Source of the DNA: Pelecanus crispus
Lineage: Eukaryota > Chordata > Aves > Pelecaniformes > Pelecanidae
Assembly: GCF_030463565.1 (NCBI RefSeq)
Contig: NC_134643.1
Location: forward strand, 40,896,221-40,960,220
DNA length: 64,000 nucleotides
Direction of reading: 5' to 3'
A program made the translations under genes and the position numbers. The notes below the pieces were generated by a model. The model saw only the letters and a list, made by a program, of their open reading frames with translations. It made no database searches and had not been told where the DNA came from. This document shows positions 11,801-23,490 of the stretch, in pieces. Every line of letters starts with the position of its first letter. The stretch's first letter is position 1.

Positions 11801-14800
11801 ACAGATTTGTTTACTTATGAATACCAGCAGCATTGTCCACATCTGTATTCCCCCTTTTGGGGGGAAATTGGTGCTGAAAGAGTCTGTGCTGCTGAATGCA
11901 TGTAGCTCAGATTGAAACGGCTATGTTTTATCCTGCATTAAAATGCTGGTGCTGGAGTACTGCTCCAAATTCAAGAGTGGTTCAGAGGCCTCTGTGCTCC
12001 CCACCATGAGCTTTTTATACACACCTTTGAAAGTATGACAGAACCATTTTTATGTAATGATTCATTCAGCTCATAAGAAATATCACAATCTAAGTTACTT
12101 TTGATAGCAGTGAACTTCTCTTTGATAGCAGTAAACTGTCACAGTGCAAAAAAAGCAGTTATTTAATGATACGAGAAATGCTTCTGCCTTTCAGTAGTTC
12201 TCATTTGAGTGCAACTGCCATACGTAATGAGCAGCTTGACACCTGGTGTTTCAGCTCATCATGCAGTCTACTAGGAAGCTGATTAGCTAGTACTACAGCA
12301 AAGGATGGGAGTTGTAAGAGCAGCACTGTTTTCCACAACAGCAAAGATGTACTCTTTCAGGACATAGTGTATCTTAAAACTGACCTTCAAAAGTTGTGTT
12401 AAACATCTGTAAGAACCACTGACAGACTGATGAATCTTAGAGTCTCTCCTCCTGTGTCATGTTTCACATACATTGCGTGCAGGTGTAGGCAAAATGAGTA
12501 TTCTGTCCAGTGGACATGATGCAAATACAAAGACTCCTAGAGTCACAAGTCCTGTTGGCAAACTGATGGAAGAATCCCTTCAGGTATGCAAGAAAAAAAA
12601 AATCCTTAACTCCATCGCTGTTATCTGGTACACTTGTAACACACGCAGTTGCCCTAAGGAAGCTCAGGTAGCAGTCAGTCACTGTAGCCAAGCTAGTGGT
12701 ATTCCAGTTAGATTGACTTTCAGATTTATTTCCTGACAAAATATACTTCTGCTTATAGGCATACTGTAGATCCACTTCACATCTGATGCTGTAAATGGTA
12801 GCCAGTTAAATACCTCTGAGGAGATGCTTGACAAAGGTCAAGGCTGTATGGATGCAGAGTTGGAAGAATCTTCTCTGTACATACCCAGCAGCCTCAGCTG
12901 TCTCTTTTGAAGATAGATTAAAAACATCTTTTTTGACAGAGATGGCATGTCCTAGCTCCTGCTGAATCTCTACAACACTCAGTCTCTAATTTGGAAGGGA
13001 AAAATAATTTGGCATAGCACTCCTGAATGGTTATTGACCATTCAGCTTTAGATGACTACTTTGTCCTAGAGAGAGTGGGATGCATATTAATAAGGGAGCA
13101 CATACTCTTCTCTGTAGTCTGCTATTTGTATGTGTTACAAGACTGGCCATTTATTGTTCCCATAGAGTTGTCTACTCTGTAGATTTTTGTATTGGTGAAG
13201 GAATTGAAGACGTTACTTCACATGTTATTCTAGTGCACTCTGCTAGAATAGGCAGTTAAGTGCCCAGCAGGCACTTAGGATCAAGGTATTTAAAGAATTT
13301 AAAGCATACGGGCCCCTGTGCATTGATAGTGTGTCTTCAGGGGAAGGGTATTTCAAAGAGCTGTAATAGTTTGAATTTTTAATTTTTTTCTTTTTAGCTT
13401 TGTATGTTTTCCTGTCACTGCATTTGCTTCTGTCTGGTGTAGCATTTCGCGTGTGGCAGGTGCCCCACATATTGACTGCTTTCGTAGCTTTCAGAAGTCT
13501 GTCCATGTCCATGCTACCGAGAATCAGGTCTCCTTTGTTACTCTGGTATTTAAAAGGTTTGTTCCGTGTGTAATGAGAAGATGTGCCTGTGTTTTAATTG
13601 TAGACAGCTGATCTACAACTACCCTGAACAGCTGTTTGGAGCTGCTGGCGTCATGGCTATTGAACATGCAGACTTTGCTGGTGTAGAACGTCTGGCTCTT
13701 GTTACAGGTACGTAGAGTACCTTGTTGTATGAAACTTGGAGGGTCACATTATTTGTTTAATCTTTAGGAAATGTTAATGCTTGATCACCTAGTTTGTACT
13801 TTTTACTATTAAGCAGGTCTGTGAATTGAAAAGTACTCCAAATAGGCTTTATTTTACAGTACTTAAATACAAATGTACATGGAGGACCCTATGAAATTGG
13901 CCGTAAGAAACTTTGAAATTACTTTGTTGATTTATCAACTGCTATATAACTGTCAATATTTTTTCAGAAGCAGGTAACTTGGTTTCTATCTTTAGTGTGT
14001 TATACTTCACATGTAAAATGTCTGTTTTTATTCTGAATCCTCCCTGCATAATGACTTAAACTTTTTTTTTTTTGCAACTACAAATAAAGGATCATAGTGC
14101 TCACTGTGGAATATAGTTTAGCCATTTAGTGCCAGTTAGTAATTTTCTTTCATATTTAAAAAATATTTTCAGTTAACTCCCTGCTTGATAAACTTTTGAA
14201 ATGTTTGTTTTCTGGGGAAAAGATGAAACTTAGCGATAGAATAAGATGATAAATCCACAAGTTAATTAATACCATCTTGTTATAAGTGGCTGTTTTTTGA
14301 TTTTAATAAGAGAAGACTCAAGAGTCATCCTTTTTTAAAAATGTGGGCCTGAGTCATTGACTTGAGGTGGACCGCAAATGACATGAACAACCTGGATATT
14401 TTTAGTAGTGGTTAGTGTAAATGTGACTCTAGTAACTAATGAAACAGCTGGAATGCTACAGATGATTCTCATTGCCAAAGTTAGAGGTAGTTAACTGGCA
14501 CATCATAAAAAATGGATTATGAAAGTGATCAAGAGAATGGATAACTTGCTTTGCTGGGAGAAGGGAAAAGATACTGACTTGTTTAGCTTAGCAAAATTGA
14601 AGTAGCAATTGTGTATAACTGTCTGTAGGCATGTTGACACAGGCAAACACTTGATTGAGAAGAACTTTGCTTATGTTCTGGAAAAAATTCAAAGCAGATT
14701 TTGTAGGCAGTGCAAGTGGGCCATATCAGACCACACTGGATCAAACAGTATAGCTGAAAAAAATAGACAAGCTTATAGTAATCACAGACACTCTACTACA

Positions 14801-17800
14801 AATCCTGTCTTTCCTTGTGCTGCTACAACTACAGCAGTGCTGCAAGCTAATGTAGAATAACTGAGCATACACGTAATACACGTAAATGGCTTTGTAATGC
14901 GAAGAGCAAAGTACCAGAACAATATGCTGTTCAGAGACATTTTGGTCTTTGTAATATCCATTTTGTTTACAATATGGGAGTTTACGAATGGTGCACTGTA
15001 TCACTGCTATGACACGGCACAAGACTCATGATTCAGGAGAGTGGTGGCCAGCTGTTCTCAGCCATCATCAGGCAGGCAAAATGAATGCTGGCACAAGGTC
15101 AAGCTTAAAAACATAACAAACATTGATTTAGTATTTTATAAATACTTCATCAGTAAATACTGCTGAAACTTTAAACAGATTGACATTTTAATACTGGCAA
15201 ATACCAACATATAGTCTCTAATCCAGACAGAACTCAAAAGCAGTACAGCTGTTGTAGTTCTTGTGACGTGAAACAAAATATTGGTGTTTTAAGGGCTTGT
15301 CAACATCAGTAGAAGATTTCTGGTGCCATACGCTGACACTGGAAAAATTTGGCTTATTACTGTTGTTAATTTCAATTTCTTTTGGGGCAATTATGAAGAT
15401 GGGGTGTTCTAATCTCTTCCCTGCACCCCCCACCTCCCCCGCCCCTTGGTTAGACCTTGCCTGAATGGATGCTTTCATTGTGAGCTCTTTGACTTTTGTA
15501 TGATCTTACATTTGTAGGTGGTGAAATTGCATCGACCTTTGATCACCCTGAGCTAGTGAAACTAGGAAGCTGCAAGCTTATTGAAGAAGTCATGATTGGA
15601 GAAGATAAACTCATTCATTTCTCTGGAGTGGCAATGGGTAAGTGTTTTACCACTAACAGTATGTTAATCCTCTGCTAACACTGTTCAGTTACCAGGATGG
15701 CATAGGAATTTTGTAATGATTCATGTAAACATTTTTATTACAGCGTTGCTTTTCAGTAAAAACCCTACAAAGATGTCTGTCATGGTTGAAATTGTTCATC
15801 TACATTAAGCATACACATAAACATTTGTACGGGTGGGAACCAAAATTGCTGCTTTGGGAGATTAAATTGACAAGAAAAGTAGCAACCTGTCATACTTCCA
15901 AGAACCTGAGAGCCTGTTCTGTGAATGCCAATACTGTAAATTTCTGAGGGATTGTTTTGAGATAACATTCATTTTCTATTAAATATGGTGTTGTGGAACA
16001 GTTTATTGATAAAAGCAATAGTGCAGTGTACATAATTTCATTCTACCTGTGAAATGTCACCATGCTTTCTTCTTGCCCCAAAAATTGATCTGTGTAAAAT
16101 TTGAGTGCAGTGATAGCAAAACCATTACAAATGCTTTGCAATAACCTCTTTTTGTGTCTGGTTTGGTTTTTTAATCTTTTTGCATTTGCACTTTTTAGGT
16201 GAAGCTTGCACCATAGTTTTACGTGGAGCAACACAGCAGATTCTAGATGAAGCAGAGAGGTCTTTGCATGATGCTCTCTGTGTTCTCGCCCAGACCGTGA
16301 AGGACACTAGAACTGTGTACGGTGGAGGTGAATATTAGATTCTTTGCACATGATATACGTTTGGTATTAATGTTCAAGTCAGATACAAAACATCTGTGTG
16401 TCTTCAATGAATAGGTTGTTCAGAGATGCTGATGGCTAACGCTGTTGCAGAACTTGCCATCAGAACACCTGGCAAAGAGTCTGTTGCAATGGAGTCCTTT
16501 GCTAAGGCTTTACGAATGGTAAGTTTGTTAATCAGATTAGGTTAACTGAATTAGAAAAGAACAACCCTTCTCTAGTGCTATTTGATTGTATTAATGCTCT
16601 AGTACTATCTAGAAGTTTCTAGACTTACATTGGAGATTGCATCTTAGTAGGAAATAAGAGTATCACAGGAAACGTTTCTAGAATATTATTGTGCTAACGG
16701 CTTGTCAATTTGAGAAAAGTTGCCTTCCTGTATATTAGGGAAAACTTTTCTTAAGAAGTGAAAGACCATAGGAAAATGTTTCTCCCAAGAAAATTAAATT
16801 TAAAGAGCATCGTAAGACTTGGCATTACCTCTTCAGAAATAGTCCTGGTATCAGGAATAGTGTGGCCAGCAGGAGCAGGGGAGTGATCGTCCCCCTGTAC
16901 TCAGCACTGGTGAGGCTGCACCTCAAATAGTGTGTTTAGTTTTGGGCCCTTCACTACAAGAAAGACATTGAGGTGCTGGAGCGTGTCCAGAGAAGGGCAA
17001 CGAAGCTGCTGAAGGGTCTGGAGCACAGGCCTTATGAGGAGTGGCTGAGGGAACTGGGGTTGTTTAGCCTAGAGAAGAGGAGGCTGAGGGGAGACCTTAT
17101 CGCTCTCTACAACTGCCTGAAAGGAGGTTGTAGTGAGGTGGGTGTTGGTCTCTTCTCCCAGGCAACAAGCGATAAGACAAGAGGAAATGGCCTCAGGTTG
17201 TGCCAGGGGAGGTTTAGATTGGATATTAGGAAAAATTTCTTCAACGGAAGGGGTTGTCAAGCATTGGAACAGGCTGCCCAGAGAGGTGGTGGAGTCCCCA
17301 TTAAAAGACGTGTAGATGTGGTGCTTAGGGACATGGTTTAGTGATAGACTTGGCAGTGTTAGGTTTATGGTTGGACTCAGTGATCTTAAAGGTCTTTTCC
17401 AACCTAAACGATTCTATGATTCAGTCAGCACGTGCAACTTGCACTGCTGTCACTTAAACAGTGAATGGAATGATGTGGTGTTTAAGGCTTACCAGCAAGC
17501 TTATGTTCTTAAAATGAAACCATTTCTCCTTCTCCAGTTGTATTCTGAAATGATAACAAAGAGACAGATTTCTTTCTGTTCATGTAAAATGAAGTGACAA
17601 ATCTGCTAATGAGCTTCTGTCCTCTCATCTACTGTCTTAACAAGGTCTTGAACAAAATCCTTTGAAAGGTAGTTTGATTTCGCTCCCCCAGCTCCTAAGC
17701 TCCTGATCACTGTAACAGATCATCTGCCATGTTTTTGAAACTTCTTTTCTTGATACTTAATAGTAAACTAGTATACCAAAGTGTATTTCATGTTTACTAG

Positions 17801-19442
17801 GGATCAGTCCCTGCAGGCATTAAAAACAAGCTGTGTTTATCCCCTTAGATCCCAACAATAATAGCTGATAATGCTGGCTATGACAGTGCAGATTTGGTTG
17901 CTCAGCTCAGAGCTGCTCACAGTGAAGGGAAGACTACTTACGGGCTTGGTAAGGTGCTTGATACTACTGTTATTGGATTGGTGTTTGGGAGGGGGATTAG
18001 GCTTACTAAACTTGGTCACATCTGTTTGTCACTGATATATTCAGCTGCAAGAACTGAATACGTTGATTTCTGTTTGCTTTGCATAGAATGTAGGCATACA
18101 GCGCTACATTCCTTTATCATTCTACCAGGCTTTTCACAGTAGAGTGAAAAGCTTTGTTTTTGAAGGGGATGGTTTCCACCTGTAAACCGCTTTCCTTACT
18201 TACATTGAGTCTAGTTATATGAAGCTCAAAAAGAAAAAAACAAGATGACCCAACCCCTCCCCTCCCCAGCTTAAAAAAAAAAAGTTTTTGAGAAGAATTC
18301 TGAAGTTGATATACCTAAGGAAATCGTGCTGAGAGTCCTGCTGGAATCTTGTCTCCTTTTCTCAGTGTATAAATTTTTCATCATTAATTTTTTTCATGTA
18401 ACTGCAACATGTTGGGCTTAAATCAGGAGCCTTGAAGTGAAAGACTTTATAATTTAAGATTTCATACTTCCCTTACTGTCAGTATGGTTCATTTGAGCAG
18501 GTAAGTTACCATGCTGTCCGTTTCTTGTAATTTCCTTTAAAAAAAAAAGAAAGTTAAAAAAACTCACCCCAAACAAGCTCTTAATGTGTCTCCTCTCCTA
18601 GATATGAAAGAGGGTATCATTGGAGACATGGCAGTCTTGGGAGTAACAGAAAGTTTCCAAGTTAAGAGACAAGTTTTGCTGAGTGCAGCTGAAGCAGCAG
18701 AAATGATTCTTCGTGTAGATGACATTATTAAAGCAGCACCAAGGTATGATTTGAGTATCTACATTGGTCAGTTAAAATGGTATAGAGTAATCTTCTGTGA
18801 AAGAGTAACTGCGTAGAAGAGTCTTGTTCTAAAAGATATTTTATTTGACATGAAGACTGACATCTGACATGCTAATGTTCATGTTGCATGATTTTTTGCA
18901 TTGGGAGTACAAACAGGCCTTTAGAGCCATCAGTGCGCTTAAATTAGCGTGCCTGAGCAGTGCCTAGTTAATCTTAGGTCACCAGCTACTCATGTGCCAT
19001 ATATAGTACTAAAACATTGGCAGAAGTGGCTGACCAAAATGTAAGGGATCATGCTGCGTTTTTTTCTTTTGGGAAAAATTGTAGTTAAATGCACAGCTGC
19101 TTCTGAAGTGGAATTGGCAGCTAAAACAAAAACTCATTTGTTGAAAGGTTTGGGAAGAAATTAAACTTGCCCACAAGCAGATCCCATGCGTGCCTGCTAG
19201 CAGGTAATGTGCACTGTTTGTGAATCACAGGTTTTTACTGCAGTCAAAGGTGGTGCATTAGCTTTGAGATGATACTGCCTTTTGTGCTGTGAGATAAAGC
19301 TAGCACTGAACACAAAAGATCAACTAAAAATTAAAAATAGGGGTGGGTGGGTGGGTGGTGGTCATCAGCATCAGGGGGAATTTTCTGAATTTTTTTTCTT
19401 TTTCTTCCCAGAAAACGTGTACCAGACCATCGCCCATGTTAA
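5886..19442 (+). CDS. CCT2: T-complex protein 1 subunit beta (CCT-beta), 16 coding exons
   Basis: Encodes one of the eight subunits of the cytosolic TRiC/CCT chaperonin, which folds actin, tubulin and other proteins using ATP. Exons (all GT-AG): 5886-5888, 7175-7249, 7874-7939, 8038-8149, 9053-9129, 10134-10246, 10787-10989, 11187-11287, 11374-11501, 13604-13707, 15518-15637, 16199-16327, 16415-16518, 17849-17948, 18602-18743, 19412-19442. Phases agree throughout and give 535 codons plus TAA, the same length as human CCT2. Visible family motifs are the N-terminus [15 protein letters not shown], the nucleotide-site segments [17 protein letters not shown] and [13 protein letters not shown], the apical [17 protein letters not shown], the C-terminal [20 protein letters not shown], and the tail KRVPDHHPC. 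The first coding exon supplies only the ATG, and the last only 31 nt. Residues 58-63 differ from the usual sequence in a conserved region. Identity is certain; exon ends were read by eye. Confidence 0.97.
5922..5961 (+). repeat. (GGGGA)n tandem repeat in CCT2 intron 1
   Basis: About eight GGGGA units starting 34 bp after the first splice donor. The G-rich strand is the coding strand, so the nascent RNA could form a G-quadruplex next to the first 5' splice site. Confidence 0.9.
7643..7790 (-). mobile_element. CR1 LINE 3'-end fragment in CCT2 intron 2
   Basis: Reverse-oriented CR1 3' end. It starts with AGAATCATAGAG, then GGGTTGGAAGGGACC, AGATCATCTAGCCCAACC and a GGTTGCTCAGAGCCCCATCC block. 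The internal block differs from the other CR1 copies in the window, so it belongs to a different subfamily. It lies antisense to CCT2 and away from the splice sites. Confidence 0.88.
11502..13603 (+). other. CCT2 intron 9
   Basis: A 2.1-kb intron. I looked for box C/D or H/ACA RNA patterns, repeats and splice-flanked frames and saw none I can support. The open frames at 12464-12775 and 13243-13512 lack family or splice support. Confidence 0.7.
13708..15517 (+). other. CCT2 intron 10
   Basis: A 1.8-kb AT-rich intron with no supported gene or repeat. The frames around 14609-15022 overlap on opposite strands and look fortuitous. Confidence 0.7.
16843..17424 (+). mobile_element. CR1 LINE, 5'-truncated, in CCT2 intron 13
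   Basis: Sense-oriented CR1 3' segment. It encodes the end of ORF2 ([20 protein letters not shown], then [23 protein letters not shown]) followed by the 3' UTR, with the tail GATTCTATGATTC near 17410-17422. Relative to the copy at 29860-30902 it has a small internal deletion near 17301, where the CCTGGAGGTATTTAAAAG block is reduced, and a tail lacking the extra ATTCTGTG units. Otherwise it is closely similar, so the two probably come from the same subfamily. Confidence 0.95.
19340..19355 (+). promoter_or_regulatory. Strong G-quadruplex motif in CCT2 intron 15
   Basis: Four G-tracts separated by single T residues (GGGGTGGGTGGGTGGG), the most stable class of quadruplex motif. It is on the coding strand, so it is present in the pre-mRNA. 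It lies 57 bp upstream of the 3' splice site of the 31-nt last exon. A splicing role is inference. Confidence 0.6.
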
Positions 19443-19700
19443 ATTTTCTTCAGTAGCTGAGGATGTGTGGACCAGATCTCACCTAGTAATTTTTTTTAAT
19501 GATCTAACTTTTGTGAGGTTATGGAACAGAAGCTTGAGACAAGCATCTCCATCAATGGCATGAAGTAACTGTCTTCAGTTGGTTTTAACTTATTTCAGTT
19601 TACATGTGTTGTGGGGAAGATTCACTTTCAAGTAAAACAGGGGTTTTATACAACCCTAATTCCTTCTGTTCCTCTCCAGGTTCCACTTAAAATACGCAGA

Positions 19701-19706
19701 AATAAA
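19701..19706 (+). terminator. CCT2: CCT2 polyadenylation signal
   Basis: AATAAA 259 bp after the stop codon, followed at 19728-19740 by a TTGTCTGTGTGTAG element of the usual GT-rich type. This implies a 3' UTR of roughly 280 nt (19443 to about 19725). Confidence 0.75.
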
Positions 19707-19744
19707 ATAAGTTCAAATCCATCAAAGTTGTCTGTGTGTAGAAC

Positions 19745-20991
19745 CAAGAAGGGCAGTTTCGTTAGAGGAATGGTGGTGCGTGTCCTCAGATGGTTCAAGC
19801 GGTGACCAGGCAGGCAGCGCTAAGGACGACCTCTCAAGCCTTTGTAGCTTGCTGGCTCCGGTTGACTTTGGCGCATTTAGTGCGAGTGGTTTATTCCAGT
19901 CCTGGCTGTATAGGTTTCGAGTTGGGACCCTAGAAATAGTCTCTGAAGTTAAATGTTACCCTTTTCTAGTGATACCAGAGTATTACTCATTTTTTGATGA
20001 AAAAAGGAAGAGAAAAAGCTGAAGAGGAACCTTGGTCAATGCCCAGAACTACAACTTAAGGGATTTCACAGCTTTTTACACTACAAATTTTATGCAGTTA
20101 GGAGTTCTGCTGAGGGGGCTTGAGAGGAAGATGCAGTCTAGGAGAGAGGGTCAGCGTCCTGGCCCAAACAGTCTGTGCGTTTGACTGTGAAGTACTGGAC
20201 TCGGGCTGACTTTGCGAACGCCTATTACTGTAACAGAGGGCGGTTAGTGGAAAAAGTGCCAGGCTGCATTGTGTTCCTGTTTTCTTCCCTACCCCCGCTT
20301 TCACGTCTCTTGTGGCCTATCTTTATATTCTCTTTCCTATTCCAGTAGTTGCTGCAAAGGCACTGTGTTGCTCAACTGGACCAGTTTATGCTCAGGTCGT
20401 AAAGAAGCCCGTGGTGCCTGCAGCAGTCTTTGCGCAGATTCTTGATGACTGTAAGCAGAGGCGCCCGTCTGTGCGGAGCCCGCTGAGAGGTGCCGGCTGG
20501 GCGTTGCGACCCTTCTGGCCCTTGCAAGTATAGTGCAGCACCTTGGCAAACACGGGGGGAGTCTGCCAAAGCAGGAAGATTAATTGGAAATCAAGAAAGT
20601 ATCTGTGGAAACATTTTTCTCCCTTAGGTTTCCTGAAATGAAGAGAATCTGCTTACAGAACACTCCTCCAAACTCTCAGAACAGACTCTCCTCAGATCTC
20701 CAAAGGTGGCAATAGCGTGTAGGGAGTGCTGGGTTAAACGCTAACCATCGGTGAGCAGCTGAAAGCATCTTGTTCCCCACCCCCTCAGATAAACGAAGTA
20801 CCAACCTGTTCCATAGGGAATAAAACATTGAACTTGGATGTTAAAACAGCCCCCAACTCTCATCCTGTTGAATAATTTTGTTTTGTAGGAAGAAATAGTT
20901 TGTTGGAACAAGGTTAGATAAAGAATTTGGAAAGAGAGAATTCAGTTAATTCCAAAGAAGGATGGTTTAACTCGGCAAGATGTTAGTACAC
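19745..20991. other. Convergent intergenic gap, CCT2 to LRRC10
   Basis: About 1.2 kb between the 3' end of CCT2 (+) and the likely 3' end of LRRC10 (-). No gene or recognised repeat is visible. The frames at 20312-20569 overlap on both strands and have no family signature. Confidence 0.55.
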
Positions 20992-20997
20992 TTTATT
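20992..20997 (-). terminator. LRRC10: Candidate LRRC10 polyadenylation signal (distal)
   Basis: TTTATT on the plus strand, so AATAAA on the minus strand, 1.37 kb beyond the LRRC10 stop codon. Use of this rather than the proximal site cannot be decided from sequence. Confidence 0.4.
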
Positions 20998-21530
20998 TCA
21001 TTTAACGAATAGTCAGCACACTACACGAGTGCCAGCCAGATCCAAATTCAGACTTCATTTAGCAAGACAGCAAGCGCTAGCAGAGTCTGTATATTTCCCG
21101 ATAATTTTTCAAGCATGTAAATGATGTTAAGCCGTCATGAACTGGCATGGAATCAAACCTTTTCTGGGAATTCAACTGCTGTTTCTGCAGGCTGCGCTGG
21201 TGAGGCGGCTCCGCTGACGAGTGAGGCGGAGAAGCGAAGTGGCTGCTGCACCACCGAGGGCTCCCCACCCTTTTAAAAAAAAGCTGTATTTACCAAACTC
21301 AATGATCCATGCTATGGAATCAAAAGCTAAAAATGTCATTTGGAGCCAGATTTCTGTGTTACACAATTAAAGCAAAGCATGCTCCAAAAAAACCCCCAAA
21401 CCAGTGTGTTTCCAAGGGAATCTGAACTGGTCGGAGTTGTAAGCTGGAGAAATACCCAGCTGAGGTCAATTGAGTAAAGTTCGCCTCAGCTCCTGTGCGA
21501 GCCTGTAGCGGCAGGCTCCCAGCCCCGGGC

Positions 21531-21536
21531 TTTATT
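21531..21536 (-). terminator. LRRC10: Candidate LRRC10 polyadenylation signal (proximal)
   Basis: AATAAA on the minus strand, 834 bp beyond the LRRC10 stop codon. It would define a 3' UTR of about 0.85 kb. The stretch 21537-22369 is otherwise noncoding. Confidence 0.4.
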
Positions 21537-22369
21537 CATGCAAGTTTACCTTTGCAGCTCTCGTGGTTTTTCCATTTTAGTCAGGCTTTGATTTTCTTCT
21601 TTGCTACTGCATGAAAACTTGGTGTGCGACAACGCTGCCTCTAAGGGCAGCTGTAGTAACATAAAAACTAGCACCAAAGCCTCTAGCTTTCCTCGCCATC
21701 ATTTAAAATGCTGCTTGGCAATAACAAAACAAGAGTGGTCGCTAATTTTCCAGGAAGGTGGCGGCAGCGGTAAGAGGAGAGCTCCCTGGTACTTACATGC
21801 TGTTTCCTTGATAGTGCAACCAGGGCTCCGCTAACGCTTCCTACACGGCAGGCAGGGAAACCTTCAGGTTGCTGCTGCGCTTCAGAGAAGTCATTTGTGA
21901 CAAATGCTGCGGGTTACTTTAGGGCTGTGACTCCCAGCAGCGACCATCACCTTGAACAGCGGCTTCCAGCTGAGCTCAGACACCTCAGCAAGGTGGAGGG
22001 GAGACGAGCGAGCCCACGGGCGGCCCAAAGAGCAGCGAGTCCGTACGTGCTCTGTACGATCCACCCGTGGAAAACATCTAAACTACGTCTTCATCTCTGC
22101 TGCGAACTCTTGAGCGGTCACCGCATGGGAGGAAGGGGAAAGGGAGGAAGTCTTTGCTCTAGAGGGAGTGGCGGGTGCTGTGCAAAAAGGGGGGTCGGTA
22201 CAAGAGAGTTTTGCTGTCGCCTAGGTCTAAACTGGCGCACCTACTCCTGAAGACTAGCCAGGCGGCACGGTGCGGCACGGTGCTCCCCGACACCGGCAAG
22301 CGAGGGAGAGGGAGAGGTTGGCTGGCGTTGTGGGTGCTCTGTGCCTTTGCCGGCACAGGCGGCTGAGCG

Positions 22370-23206
22370 TCAGCAGGGCTCGGCTTCTGCCTCGAGCCTG
22401 GTGGCAGGAGACGGCGATGGTTTCTCAATGAGCGTGATTTCTACCACCGCCCCGGACCGCTTGCGGGGTTCGGGGCTCTCCTCTGACCACCTCCCCACCC
22501 TGCGCACCCCTTTGGCCACCTTGGGTGCGTTCCTGCAGGGGTTGTGGTCGTAGATCACCAGCTTCAGGCCGGGGAGTTGAACCAGGCTGGGGAAGAACCG
22601 GATGGAGTTGCGATCCACGTCGATCACCTCCAGAGAAGGCATGTCCAGGAGCACGGGGGGGAACTCGGACAGCAGGTTGCTCGAGAGCCAGATGGTGCGC
22701 AGCTCCCGCAGGCACCGCAGCTGGGCGGGGAGCGAGCGCAGCGCATTGGAGCCGGCGTGCAGGGTCTTGAGCAGGCTGAGCTCGCACACCACCTCGGGCA
22801 GGCAGTGCAGGCAGTTGGACTCGATCCAGAGGGCCTTGAGGTTCTGCAGGAGCCGGAGCTCCAGGGGCAGGCTGCAGAGCTTGTTGTTGCCCAGGTAGAG
22901 GATGCACAGCTGCTTCAGCGTGCACACGACCAGGGGCAGCGCTTTGAAATTGTTGAAGTCCAGCGCCAGGATCTGCAGGTTTTGCAGCTGCTCCAGCTCG
23001 GGGGGCAGATGGTTCAGGTTGTTGTCGCTCAGGTACAGCTTCACCAGTTCCCTAAAAGAGCAAATGTGCAGAGGCAGCCGCCTCAGCTGCCTGCCGCTCA
23101 GGTCCACCATTTTATCCACTGGCATCTCTTCTAGGTCTTCCAGGAGGTACTTCTGGCACTCGTCGGAGGGCACAAAAGCAACTATGGCTTTCAGGCTGTT
23201 GCCCAT
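22370..23206 (-). CDS. LRRC10: Leucine-rich repeat-containing protein 10, single exon
   Basis: Heart-restricted leucine-rich-repeat protein. From the literature it binds actin and alpha-actinin at the Z-disc/T-tubule region and modulates the L-type calcium channel; its loss causes dilated cardiomyopathy. The frame is 278 codons, against 277 in human as I recall, in one exon. After MGNSLKAIVAF and KMVDLSGRQLRRLPLHIC come about seven LRR units, for example LVKLYLSDNNLNHLPPEL, LQILALDFNNFKALP, LCILYLGNNKLCSLP, LKTLHAGSNALRSLP and LEVIDVDRNSIRFFP. The conserved cap DHNPCRNAPKVAKGVRRVGR follows. The C-terminal 35 residues diverge from mammals. The MG start resembles an N-myristoylation site (inference). 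The gene is very GC-rich, so long antisense frames occur over it and are not real. It is convergent with CCT2 and divergent from the protease gene. Confidence 0.97.
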   Translation of the reverse strand: MGNSLKAIVAFVPSDECQKYLLEDLEEMPVDKMVDLSGRQLRRLPLHICSFRELVKLYLSDNNLNHLPPELEQLQNLQILALDFNNFKALPLVVCTLKQLCILYLGNNKLCSLPLELRLLQNLKALWIESNCLHCLPEVVCELSLLKTLHAGSNALRSLPAQLRCLRELRTIWLSSNLLSEFPPVLLDMPSLEVIDVDRNSIRFFPSLVQLPGLKLVIYDHNPCRNAPKVAKGVRRVGRWSEESPEPRKRSGAVVEITLIEKPSPSPATRLEAEAEPC

Positions 23207-23490
23207 CCCGGGACTTTCTTTGGGGATCGCCGGGACTGCAAGGGACAGGGGCCCGCCTCGGTCTTCTCCTGCTGTGCACTGGCCTTCCGGTAACTCCGTC
23301 TTCCCAATATAAGCCTCTGTTTACATGCCACCAGCCATTAATCTCAAGGGCTCCGAAATGTTTCTGATAACCAAATGAGTGTTTGGTGACGGGGATTACG
23401 GACAGGATGACTGCCTCTCTCGCCCACAGTCCCACTTGCTCCCCCCACCCCCCCTCCCAAACATTCCTTCTTGCCTCTTCCTGCACACTA
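23207..23490 (-). promoter_or_regulatory. LRRC10: LRRC10 promoter region
   Basis: Read on the minus strand, upstream of the ATG at 23206. CCAATATAAG at 23304-23313 is one base away from a CArG/SRF box (CC(A/T)6GG) and also looks TATA-like; it lies about 100 bp upstream of the start codon. A GATA site (TGATAA, plus strand 23365-23370) and an NKX-like CACTTG (around 23429) lie further out. In mouse, Lrrc10 is reported as a target of Nkx2-5 and GATA4, which fits, but binding here is inference. Confidence 0.5.

Noticed and set aside
11502-15517. Intron-hosted snoRNAs in CCT2
   Set aside because: I looked in introns 9 and 10 for paired C/D boxes with terminal stems and for H/ACA hairpins and found no convincing set. 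A covariance-model search would be decisive.
22425-23312. Long antisense and alternate-frame open frames over LRRC10 (up to 196 codons)
   Set aside because: They mirror the repeated, GC-rich LRR coding sequence. The LRRC10 frame explains the region fully.
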